Shown piece after piece: positions 18,101 to 23,720 of a stretch of DNA of 23,720 nucleotides. The notes under the pieces were generated by a model. The model had not been told where the DNA came from, searched no databases, and saw only the letters and a list, made by a program, of their open reading frames with translations. This DNA comes from a virus. Both the position numbers and the translations under genes were made by a program. The stretch spans positions 1 through 23,720 of IMG/VR virus record IMGVR_UViG_3300025168_000681, one strand, 5' to 3'. How positions within the stretch are numbered: the stretch's first letter is position 1; every line of letters starts with the position of its first letter.

Positions 18101-21100
18101 ACGTAGAAAAAATGAACTACATCAAATAGGCATAGATTCAGAAGAAGGACTATCTGCATATAAAAGACACGTAGATAAAGATGGTAATTTTAATGAAGCA
18201 ACCTTTAGGCAAGGTAAGTTTTTTGATTCTCAAGTAACACCCGGTACAGCTATGTTCTCTAGGGAAATTATTCTTAATCCTTCAGCAGCAGAAGGGAATA
18301 AACCTTTATGGTTTAATAACTGGTGGGCGCAGGTGCTTGTACAATTTGCAGGATACCCTACAGCTTTCAACAACACAGTATTAAAAGGCATGGCAAGAAG
18401 TGCTATTAGTGATCCTATAGCTAACGTACCTAAAGTACTTGCTGCTACAACTATGATGACAGGCGTAGCTGTAATGACTAATGCTATTAGAAGTGAAGGC
18501 AGAAGTATTACAGAAGCAGAGAGTGATGTAAGAATAGTAGCAGACGCTGTTAGAAGATGGGGAGGCTATGGCCCTTTTGATTATGTACATAGATTTTTAG
18601 AAGGCTCTAAAAGAAATAGCGGTAATATAACAGCATTATTGAAAGCCCCTACAGGCCCTATTGTTTCAGATGGTTTAGATATGGTTTTATATAGACAAGG
18701 AATATTTGAAGTAGGTGTACAAAACTTACCTGGATATTCTGCTTATCCTAAAGAAATGAGACAAAGCTTAAGGGGATGGGCTAAAGGTATGTTTAAAGAA
18801 GACAAGTCTACTTATACACCTTTTGCTGAAGGAGGAGAAGTTACCGCTTCTTTAGAGCAAGATGAAATATATGCTTTTTTAACTAGAGATGAAAATGAAT
18901 ATCAAACGGATGACAGTAAACCTATATCTTTATATAAAGAAAAAGATTTACCAGACCTTGATATAAAAGATACGTTCTACATAAACTTAAAAGGTTTTAC
19001 AGTTGCTGATAAACTAGATGCTTATCGAAGGTCAAGCACTATTGGTGTGCCTGTTTATAAAGCTAAAGGTAGAGGTAACGTATCAGGAAAAATTAAATTT
19101 AATAAAGTATTAGAATTAGATATTGAGTCCGCTACAATAGAATCAGTACAACAAAGCATAAATAAAAACAAAGATAAAATAATTTATACAGACGAAGTAA
19201 TTGCTAAAGAAATTATTAAGGAAACAGATTATCAGCTTACTCTTAGAGATGATGTACTTAGAGATGATCCTAATAAAACAAGCAACAAAATAAGTATGAT
19301 TGAAAAAAGTAAAAGTTTTTTAGTTAGGAATGAAATACTTAAACTAGGCTATGATGCTATTAAGACTAAACAAGGCTATACATTACTTAGAGAGAATCAA
19401 TTTTTACCTATAGATATTATAGACAGAAGACAACCAGTATTTATAGGAGGTGTAGTAGAAAAAATTAGAGGCTTCTTAGGCGCGCTTTTAAGAAGATCTA
19501 AACGTACAGTAAGCAGGGCTGAAACAAAAATAGAAGATGTACAATATAAAACAAAAGACGCTGTATTAATAGGTGGGCCATACCAAGCTGTTCCTAGAGA
19601 TGTAGTAACTGATAAAAAAATATTACCTAAACTATTTAGAGATAAGCTAAGAGATAGTGAAAGCTCTGGAGACTATAGAGTTATAAATAATTTAGGATAT
19701 ATGGGTGCGTATCAGTTTGGTAATCCTAGATTAACAGATTATAAAAGAGTTAATAAAAAACAATTTACTAATGAAGAATTTGTAGCAGATAACAAATTAC
19801 AAGATGAAGTATTTGACTGGCACGTTAACGATATTAGAAAAGGAATTAAAAGAAATAAACTAGATCAATACATAGGGCAAAAAATTAAAGGGATACCTGT
19901 AACTGAACAAGGAATGGTAGCTGCGGCTCACTTAGGAGGCTTTACAGGCATGAAAAACTTTATAACAAATTTAGGTGAAAACAATACGGATAAAGATGAT
20001 GGAGTAACTTATCTATCTGACTACTTAGATAAATTTAAACATACTAGATTTGAAAGAGAAAGTTACAACGACGGTAATCTTGTTTCTAGGTTACGAAAAA
20101 AAGTTAAAAAAGTTACTAGAGATAACATTCCACTTGAGTATAGAACATATATTGATAAAGTTGTTATGAAAAATAAAGATAATTTTACTGAAAAAAATAT
20201 GACTCCTGATGAATTAAAAACTTATCAAACAGAAATGAAAGAGTTTATTAGAAGAGAAATAAAAAACGGAAATTTATTTATTAGTAATGATGGAGAATTA
20301 AAATCAAAAGAAAGTGCAGATGGTGTTAAAGGCCCAAAAACTACAGGATATTTTCCTACTTTAGCTTGGAATAATCGAAATTTATTTCATACTTTTGGAA
20401 CTTCTGCTTTAAATATTAATCCAAAAAATCAAAATGTTAAAATGGTAGACAAATACAATTTTAGATTTAATGAAACTCTTACAGGAGGGCTTCAAGAAGG
20501 AAGCGGAGGCTTTACAAAAGAAAATATAAATGCATATTTAAAAGCTGGAAGATTAACAGCAGAGGATAGAAAAAAGAAAGTTACTCAAGTTACAGATAAA
20601 TTTTTTCCTAAAGAAAATACAGAGGAAGACGCTTCTGTTACTTGGGGTACAAAACCAACCAGTCTAAATCTTATGGCTATGGCAGAAAGATATGGAGCAT
20701 ATAACCTGCCTGATGAATATACTGCTAAAAATATAAATAAAGAACGAGCTAACGAAGGATTACCTCCAGAAGACTTTCCTGAAATTAATTTAAATGTTAA
20801 TACAAGTCTTGGTTTTAAAGATAAAGAATGGGCTTTATTAATGAAACAAGCAGAAGCAAATAATGTCCGCGATCAATACGGCCGCCGCTATGCTGAAAAA
20901 GAGATAGCGGAAGCATCTGCTGCTGGATTGGATCCAAAATACTTTATGAATAGTGATACTGGTGGTAATTACATTCCGACAAATTGGATAGATGACACCC
21001 CTAACGCAGGTATGGTGACATCCTCTAAACAAACAAAGAAAAAAACTGCTCCTAAACTATCAAAGGAAGAAATGTCTTATTTTTTTAATAGCAATACAGA

Positions 21101-21107
21101 TGACTAA
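15144..21107 (+). CDS. Giant internal/ejection protein with lytic transglycosylase domain (gp16-like)
   Basis: A 1987-residue protein, longer than T7 gp16 (about 1318). Residues 1-180 are charged and probably flexible. Hydrophobic segments lie at 201-233 and about 292-320. The helical middle includes QPWTQAVQMGAFKFGQQ (near 945), NNWWAQVLVQFAGYPTAFNN (near 1055) and a hydrophobic stretch near 1096-1115. Residues about 1230-1430 form an unassigned region. A lysozyme-fold lytic transglycosylase lies at about 1500-1630, with DSESSGDY (E1506 the likely catalytic acid), NNLGYMGAYQFG, AAAHLGGFTGM and SDYLDKF. In T7 gp16 the transglycosylase is at the N-terminus, so the domain order differs. The last 340 residues are unassigned. 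The expected role is ejection into the cell with local cell-wall opening. Its start overlaps the previous stop. Confidence 0.8.
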   Translation: MAISNNPTTFDWVSFKEKNPELWNQTEEDRRKKQEAARQQAALENINIPTSSEPANDPIAQQIQKTSSYDSWAKESNNYDDDPVGRLLHENQTRENNLNNERKKSYENYNKDEEFSLNDLDDDSTYQKVAMRYLKSITSTENIYENLRDAKYSIGDAAMLAYRSGKYDEQTKADYKYLKELFDKADTGGAEHVLQATKDIAVDLIFDLPNLLAVPFIISSGGAVGLGLSAAAKFGATQAFRQASKKAGQEFAKKKGLRTVSIGMTEGAYDGGVISMSNQISDVQTGIRQDYSAGQVALITGGSAIAGGLITGAGVQLGNALHRRNVNKYVQESGLPREQIQDAAPEQVRKWRQDARVYNNLMDSIIGPVSQITSKATSPYQRLAERSGTLEELLLNVRHDAMRRITDKGLDPIASAAFGGSVTARQSNYIMLMQKAMSNLSGRRQKLNPQDNNDLLYLLSKNINIDEYVKLIKVKKEGRDDYEILGRVVRDNRELSPEVLKAAKGIKDAFDKIWKDGLAIERVGGKKAGDVVDLFKNSQQRIAHYFPRHWKIDVVEEKRDILEDLLVDSTLTDMRLEKTTKAKMIDDGLEDGLDIPDANLVLIGRNDKPVDIKTIDQHSFGNVIDPATDRPFLEKFDGFEDMALESIKKKYNLKNIKTKKELLEFDPTIAGEFRLTAKKFKAKVIVQQMLNRKSPKYKNLNTANAGLGGNAFTRERAFSELDDVDLQKHGFVNTDVMEIVQNYSVSMSKSIERAKFFGRSEGDFRDNFINPILNELEESGKKLTTKQQDKLVKDLTKLYKVTTGLENSVPSSPVVKTLTDVIKVSQQLAHLPFATLSSISEPFIALSRADLPDTNAFVTEFAKAGGRVARKNFGQLFDTMKNITGKDTRLFKELDDETFYDVYQAGVATENAMMDRIEGMYGEGLNSGIAKNISNAFFNINLLQPWTQAVQMGAFKFGQQKVIRILGELNDNTNFYGSTLNARGVQRRKNELHQIGIDSEEGLSAYKRHVDKDGNFNEATFRQGKFFDSQVTPGTAMFSREIILNPSAAEGNKPLWFNNWWAQVLVQFAGYPTAFNNTVLKGMARSAISDPIANVPKVLAATTMMTGVAVMTNAIRSEGRSITEAESDVRIVADAVRRWGGYGPFDYVHRFLEGSKRNSGNITALLKAPTGPIVSDGLDMVLYRQGIFEVGVQNLPGYSAYPKEMRQSLRGWAKGMFKEDKSTYTPFAEGGEVTASLEQDEIYAFLTRDENEYQTDDSKPISLYKEKDLPDLDIKDTFYINLKGFTVADKLDAYRRSSTIGVPVYKAKGRGNVSGKIKFNKVLELDIESATIESVQQSINKNKDKIIYTDEVIAKEIIKETDYQLTLRDDVLRDDPNKTSNKISMIEKSKSFLVRNEILKLGYDAIKTKQGYTLLRENQFLPIDIIDRRQPVFIGGVVEKIRGFLGALLRRSKRTVSRAETKIEDVQYKTKDAVLIGGPYQAVPRDVVTDKKILPKLFRDKLRDSESSGDYRVINNLGYMGAYQFGNPRLTDYKRVNKKQFTNEEFVADNKLQDEVFDWHVNDIRKGIKRNKLDQYIGQKIKGIPVTEQGMVAAAHLGGFTGMKNFITNLGENNTDKDDGVTYLSDYLDKFKHTRFERESYNDGNLVSRLRKKVKKVTRDNIPLEYRTYIDKVVMKNKDNFTEKNMTPDELKTYQTEMKEFIRREIKNGNLFISNDGELKSKESADGVKGPKTTGYFPTLAWNNRNLFHTFGTSALNINPKNQNVKMVDKYNFRFNETLTGGLQEGSGGFTKENINAYLKAGRLTAEDRKKKVTQVTDKFFPKENTEEDASVTWGTKPTSLNLMAMAERYGAYNLPDEYTAKNINKERANEGLPPEDFPEINLNVNTSLGFKDKEWALLMKQAEANNVRDQYGRRYAEKEIAEASAAGLDPKYFMNSDTGGNYIPTNWIDDTPNAGMVTSSKQTKKKTAPKLSKEEMSYFFNSNTDD
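18962..19435 (+). other. Unassigned domain in the giant protein, possible ADP-ribosyltransferase-like fold
   Basis: This segment of about 158 residues (around 1274-1430) lies between the membrane-active middle and the transglycosylase. It has a strand-rich start (DTFYINLKGFT), KFNKVLELDIE, and later RNEILKLGYDAIKTKQGYTL and ENQFLPIDIIDRR. The pattern LGYDAI, a strand, then NQ-hydrophobic-x-hydrophobic recalls the C-terminal half of ADP-ribosyltransferase-like domains in phage polyvalent proteins. No confident NAD-binding or catalytic motif is visible, so it may be something else. Confidence 0.25.
19641..20036 (+). other. Lytic transglycosylase domain within the giant protein
   Basis: The domain reads from DKLRDSESSGDY to LSDYLDKF. 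It has the Glu-Ser pair followed by a Tyr, a Gly-x-x-Gly-Ala-Tyr-Gln-Phe segment that takes the place of the GAxGxMQ block of SLT domains, a conserved AAHLGG stretch and the closing TYLSDYLDKF. These are standard positions for goose-lysozyme-like transglycosylases that cleave the MurNAc-GlcNAc bond with formation of the 1,6-anhydro end. Confidence 0.8.
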
Positions 21108-21117
21108 AGGAAACAAT

Positions 21118-21258
21118 ATGAAAACAAAAAGAACCCAAGCTAATAAAGGACTATACGCTAATATTAATGCTAGAAAAAAGAAAGGAATTAGCAGACCTAA
21201 AAGCAAATCAACTATAAGTAAAAAAGCTTACGCTAACATGAAGAAAGGTTTTAAATAA
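21118..21258 (+). CDS. Very basic 46-residue protein
   Basis: A 46-residue Lys-rich protein that ends SKKAYANMKKGFK. Lys and Arg make up about a third of the residues and there are almost no acidic residues. It has a strong ribosome site (AAAGGA before the ATG) and its TAA overlaps the next ATG. Similar tiny basic proteins ending in a KKAYxNMxKGFK-like motif occur, in my recollection, in other marine phages. It could bind nucleic acid or neutralise packaged DNA, but no function is established by the sequence. Confidence 0.75.
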   Translation: MKTKRTQANKGLYANINARKKKGISRPKSKSTISKKAYANMKKGFK

Positions 21259-21518
21259 TGGCAACACGGAAACCAAGAAAAGGCAAAGCAAAAGTAAAGA
21301 TTACAGCTAGTGGTAAAAAGGTTAGCTACGGTCAAGCAGGTAAAGCAAAGGGCGGTGGAGCTAGAGTAAAACCTGGAACAAGTAAAGGTGATAGCTACTG
21401 CGCAAGAAGTTTAGGAATAAAGAAAAGACTTTCTAAGAAAAAACAAAACAATCCCAACACTCCAAACAACTTGTCACGCAAACGTTGGAAGTGTTCAGGA
21501 GCTAAGTCTAGAAAGTAA
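21258..21518 (+). CDS. Basic Gly/Lys-rich conserved-style protein with PNNLSRKRWKC motif
   Basis: An 86-residue protein rich in Lys, Arg and Gly. The N-terminal half (KPRKGKAKVKITASGKKVSYGQ) is strand-like and basic. The second half has GDSYCARSLGIKKRL (45-59) and PNNLSRKRWKCSG (69-81), with two Cys (C48 and C79) that might pair or bind metal. Proteins with this YCARS...NNLSRKRWKC layout are, to my recollection, common in marine phage genomes without known function. Its start overlaps the stop of the small basic gene before it, so the two are translated together. A DNA-associated virion role is possible. Confidence 0.75.
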   Translation: MATRKPRKGKAKVKITASGKKVSYGQAGKAKGGGARVKPGTSKGDSYCARSLGIKKRLSKKKQNNPNTPNNLSRKRWKCSGAKSRK

Positions 21519-21519
21519 A

Positions 21520-21813
21520 ATGAGTAACGATTACTATAATGACGATATGTTAATCTTCTACCACGAAGATGATTTAGATAGGGGGTATCGTATTGATTGT
21601 AAGATGAGAACTAAGCAGGACTTAGCATGGATAAAGCGCGACCAGTTTCGTAGAGTCTATGAAGAAATCCTAGAAGCATATTTAAAAGGGATGCCAGAGA
21701 TGCCTTTAGAAGTAGCTATGCAATCTGTAGATAAAATACTAGGAAGCGATATAAGATTTACCCCCGATGAACTAAAAGAAAAAGAGAGTGGACATGAATT
21801 TAAACTTACTTAA
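21520..21813 (+). CDS. Small acidic protein of unknown function
   Basis: A 97-residue protein with no recognised family. It begins MSNDYYNDDMLIFYHEDDLD, is rich in Asp, Glu and Tyr, and continues with a helix IKRDQFRRVYEEILEAYLKG and a C-terminal acidic helix. There is no membrane segment. The start is 1 base after the preceding stop and the 3' end overlaps the holin-like gene by about 20 bases. Its location between DNA-binding-like basic proteins and the membrane cassette gives no firm clue to its role. Confidence 0.65.
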   Translation: MSNDYYNDDMLIFYHEDDLDRGYRIDCKMRTKQDLAWIKRDQFRRVYEEILEAYLKGMPEMPLEVAMQSVDKILGSDIRFTPDELKEKESGHEFKLT

Positions 21814-22282
21814 AGGCGTTAAAGGAATACTAGGTGCAGTAGCCCCGACAATCGGTACAGCATTAGGTGGCCCTATGGGTGGGATGGCAGCTAAGATGGT
21901 TGCTGAAGCACTTGGAGTTGATAACGATCCTAAGAAAATAGAGAAAGCAATACAGGCAGCTACACCTGAACAACTAGCAGAACTTAAAAAGATAGATGCA
22001 GACTTTGATGTTAAAATGAAAGAGCTGGATGTAGATTTGTTTGCTCTTAAAACAGCAGACATACAAGGTGCAAGAGGTATGTTCTCTAAAGACTGGACTG
22101 CGCGTGTAATAGGTGTAACAGTAGTAGGTGGCTTTATGGGCTACATATTCTTAGTAACTATACAGCCTCCAGAGCAGAACAGTGAAGCATTAATTAACTT
22201 AGTACTTGGCTACTTAGGTGGTCTTGCAAGTGCTATTATTTCTTTTTACTTTGGTGCGAGCAATACTGATAAAAAAGACTGA
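21794..22282 (+). CDS. Holin-like protein of the 3TM (GTA holin) type
   Basis: A protein of 162 residues from the ATG at 21794; a GTG at 21788 is the alternative. The ATG is preferred because GAGAG sits 5 bases upstream. By the longer numbering, an N-terminal Gly/Ala-rich hydrophobic stretch (11-44) is followed by a charged linker and two membrane segments at about 106-124 and 134-156. The linker-to-membrane part carries DIQGARGMFSKDW (91-103) and the end carries ISFYFGASNT, both typical of the 3TM holin superfamily found in gene transfer agents and phages. The expected role is permeabilising the inner membrane at lysis. The stop overlaps the next ATG as TGATG. No cell-wall hydrolase gene follows, which is unusual for a holin locus. 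Confidence 0.65.
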   Translation: MNLNLLKGVKGILGAVAPTIGTALGGPMGGMAAKMVAEALGVDNDPKKIEKAIQAATPEQLAELKKIDADFDVKMKELDVDLFALKTADIQGARGMFSKDWTARVIGVTVVGGFMGYIFLVTIQPPEQNSEALINLVLGYLGGLASAIISFYFGASNTDKKD

Positions 22283-22578
22283 TGCAGGAAGTTGTTAGAC
22301 TAATTAGTGAACTAGGTCTTCCTGTAGCAGGAGGTTTAGTTATGTCTTACTTTATATTTCTAGTAATGAAACAGCTAATGGATGGGTTGGTTAGTGAAAT
22401 ACAAACTGTCCAGGCTATATCTAAAATGCTCATAACCAGAGCCTCAACTATGAATAACGATATAATTCGTATAGATACTAGCGTATCAAGTGCGTTAAAT
22501 TTATCGCCTGACTTAGATAGAATAGCTAGAGCAGAAAACTTTGTTGAAGACGGTACAATCGACGCACGTAGAGATTAA
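22282..22578 (+). CDS. One-TM small protein, paralogue of the next gene
   Basis: A 98-residue protein. The N-terminal segment with SELGLPVAGGLVMSYFIFLV (9-28) forms a single membrane helix. It is followed by a helical region that looks like a coiled coil (MDGLVSEIQTVQAISKML and NNDIIRIDTSVSSALNL). It aligns along about 70 residues with the next protein: both read SExGxPV, then SY, then IR and a final Leu-x-Leu. This layout is common among small holin-like or membrane-tethered phage proteins. It overlaps the holin-like gene and the next gene by one base each, so expression is coupled. Function is not established. Confidence 0.7.
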   Translation: MQEVVRLISELGLPVAGGLVMSYFIFLVMKQLMDGLVSEIQTVQAISKMLITRASTMNNDIIRIDTSVSSALNLSPDLDRIARAENFVEDGTIDARRD

Positions 22579-22847
22579 TGGATATTGTAAAACTGGTTAG
22601 TGAGTTTGGGTTTCCAGTAGTAATGGTGATAGGTCTTAGCTATTATGTGTGGTTTGTGTGGCAGACAATTACTAATAAGATTGATCCTGCCGTACAGGAA
22701 ATGAAAGTAACTATCATAAGACTTACCGATCAATTACGTTTGCTCGATCAAGACATGATCCGCCTTCAGATCAAAATCAATACTGTACTTGAACTTAAAC
22801 AAAAGAATAGGTTAGAAAATGTACACAAAAATAAAAGAAAAGATTAA
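22578..22847 (+). CDS. One-TM small protein, paralogue of the previous gene
   Basis: An 89-residue protein. SEFGFPVVMVIGLSYYVWFV (8-27) is one membrane segment, and a helical tail follows (VQEMKVTIIRLTDQLRLLDQ and DMIRLQIKINTVLELKQ). The tail ends in a basic stretch, KNRLENVHKNKRKD. Aligned by eye to the previous gene it keeps SExGxPV, SYxxxxV, D-x-IR/MIR and the final VLEL/ALNL. It probably arose by tandem duplication and then diverged. The last 29 bases overlap csgF. These proteins may act together as a hetero-oligomer in the inner membrane, which is inference only. Confidence 0.7.
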   Translation: MDIVKLVSEFGFPVVMVIGLSYYVWFVWQTITNKIDPAVQEMKVTIIRLTDQLRLLDQDMIRLQIKINTVLELKQKNRLENVHKNKRKD

Positions 22848-23325
22848 AAAACTTTCAACAAATACAATTCTATTATTGTACTCTGTAGTTTCTTTAGTAG
22901 TGTTATCTTTTATTTTTTTTAACAAACCTGTACAAGCAGATGAAATACTTTACAACTTTAAAAGTCCTAGCTTCTCTGGCATCAACTCCTCATCTCATTA
23001 TCTTACAATAGAAAATCAAGAAGCTACTAGAAGAGAAGCTGTTAAAGAGGAGATAGAAGCTTATAAAGATGAGTTAGCTAGGGAAGCCAGCAACACAACA
23101 CTTGCTAGGTTTATTAGAAATTTAGAAAGCAGGATATACGCACAGCTTAGTAGACAGATGGTCGAGCAGTTGTTTGGGGAAACACCACAGAAACAAGGCA
23201 AGCTAACACTAGAGGGTAATACGATTGAATATATTGTTGAAACAGATACGATCACACTTACAGTTACAGATGAGTCAGGCGGCACGACTAATATTACTGT
23301 GCCTATCGGTGACTTTACTTTCTAA
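22819..23325 (+). CDS. csgF: CsgF-like curli assembly factor
   Basis: A 168-residue secreted protein. Residues 1-14 are basic, 15-34 are hydrophobic, and VQA-DE (38-42) is a plausible signal peptidase I site, giving a mature chain of about 128 residues. The mature start DEILYNFKSPSFSGINSSSH resembles the E. coli CsgF N-terminus (TFQFRNPNFGGNP...), the segment that inserts in the CsgG pore. A central helical region (EATRREAVKEEIEAYKDELA) follows, then an IYAQLSRQMVEQLFG helix, then a beta-strand end, YIVETDTITLTVTDESGGTT, similar to CsgF. In E. coli CsgF couples the CsgG pore to the nucleator CsgB at the cell surface. The gene overlaps the preceding small membrane gene by 29 bases and the following csgG by 56. 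No curlin gene (csgA/B) is visible. Confidence 0.85.
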   Translation: MYTKIKEKIKKLSTNTILLLYSVVSLVVLSFIFFNKPVQADEILYNFKSPSFSGINSSSHYLTIENQEATRREAVKEEIEAYKDELAREASNTTLARFIRNLESRIYAQLSRQMVEQLFGETPQKQGKLTLEGNTIEYIVETDTITLTVTDESGGTTNITVPIGDFTF

Positions 23326-23720
23326 TTGTGCTTCTAGGAATGTACTAGAAGGTAGTGGTGTACCTCATATTGTAATAAAAAGTTCTTCAATATTAGAATT
23401 ACAATCTGAAGAACTAAAAAATATTCAGCCTGCAAAACGTAAGCCTGTTATAGCTATCTATCCTAATAGCTTTAAAGATCAAACAGGACAAAGGAAATCT
23501 AACGGGCAGTTCGCCTTGTTCAGTACAGCAATAACGCAAGCACCTGAAGCATTTCTTATCAGGGCTTTAAAACACGCAGCAGATGGAGAGTTCTTTCAAG
23601 TAGCAGAACGTGTAGGACTAGACAGTTTGACAAAGGAAAGGCAGTTAATACGCTCTACAAGGGAAACTTTTGACGAGGACAGTGCTGTAAAACCTTTGTT
23701 ACTAGCAGGCCTCTTGATTC
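23270..23720 (+). CDS. csgG: CsgG-like outer-membrane pore lipoprotein, 3' end cut by window edge
   Basis: Translating the frame from the ATG at 23270 gives a lipoprotein signal: MSQAAR, then LILLCLSVTLL, then the lipobox LSNC with the acylated Cys at residue 20. The mature part then reads as CsgG: VIAIYPNSFKDQTGQRKSN (57-75), FSTAITQAPEAFLIRALKHA (80-99), FFQVAERVGLDSLTKERQLI (105-124), RSTRETF and LLLAGLLI, matching the E. coli order (VYNIQDETGQFK, FSTAVPQSATAMLVTALKDS, FIPLERQGLQNLLNERKII). Only 150 codons are visible of a family usually near 270. CsgG forms a nine-subunit outer-membrane channel. The transmembrane hairpins lie mostly beyond this fragment, so pore formation cannot be checked. 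No Shine-Dalgarno site is seen before the ATG; the 56-base overlap with csgF suggests coupled translation. The start is chosen because it alone gives a full lipoprotein signal. Confidence 0.9.
   Translation, partial: MSQAARLILLCLSVTLLSNCASRNVLEGSGVPHIVIKSSSILELQSEELKNIQPAKRKPVIAIYPNSFKDQTGQRKSNGQFALFSTAITQAPEAFLIRALKHAADGEFFQVAERVGLDSLTKERQLIRSTRETFDEDSAVKPLLLAGLLI

Noticed and set aside
21788-21790. GTG start for the holin-like gene
   Set aside because: The ATG six bases later has a better-spaced GAGAG site; the choice changes only two residues and remains unproven.

Overview
The window looks like part of the late (virion and lysis) region of a tailed phage genome, most likely a marine podovirus-like phage of a Gram-negative host. 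The evidence is as follows. All genes lie on the + strand and are packed with overlaps or gaps of a few bases. Base composition is AT-rich throughout. The order (tail nozzle-like protein, repeat-rich fibre, large internal or ejection proteins, holin-like genes) recalls T7-type late regions. The fibre uses the 13-residue AELNILDGVTS-type repeat familiar from marine phages. The CsgF/CsgG pair at the right end implies a host with an outer membrane. The exact host cannot be read from the sequence. I saw no tRNA, rRNA, CRISPR array, insertion sequence, terminase, polymerase or integrase.

Layout: (1) 1-5287 is the tail and fibre block: the 3' part of a beta-propeller-like tail protein, a 1047-residue fibre with 25 copies of a 13-residue repeat in three clusters, and a 322-residue threonine-dominated protein whose bulky residues nearly all fall on one parity of position. 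(2) 5291-8245 is a cargo-like block: a small coiled-coil protein, two glycosyltransferase-like proteins, a GNAT acetyltransferase, an unknown protein and a small membrane-anchored coiled-coil protein. (3) 8254-21107 holds the large virion-internal proteins: a 1021-residue Gln/Ala/Asn-rich protein with an 11/22-residue helical period, a gp14-like membrane protein, two proteins of unknown family, and a 1987-residue giant with a lytic transglycosylase domain near its C-terminal quarter. (4) 21118-22847 holds small genes: two very basic proteins, one unknown acidic protein, a 3TM-type holin-like protein and two paralogous one-TM proteins. (5) 22819-23720 encodes CsgF and the first 150 codons of CsgG, which runs off the right edge.

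How the parts may work together: blocks 1-2 would bind and perhaps modify the cell surface. Block 3 would be packaged in the head and ejected to form a conduit through the envelope, with the transglycosylase opening the cell wall. Blocks 4-5 form a membrane-protein cassette. CsgG is an outer-membrane lipoprotein that forms a nonameric pore and CsgF is its accessory protein. With no curlin subunit, CsgE or stand-alone endolysin visible here, a role in lysis, in host outer-membrane permeability or in small-molecule uptake are all open hypotheses. No stretch over 300 bases lacks a gene, and the longest non-coding gap is about 15 bases, so I could support no promoter or terminator.
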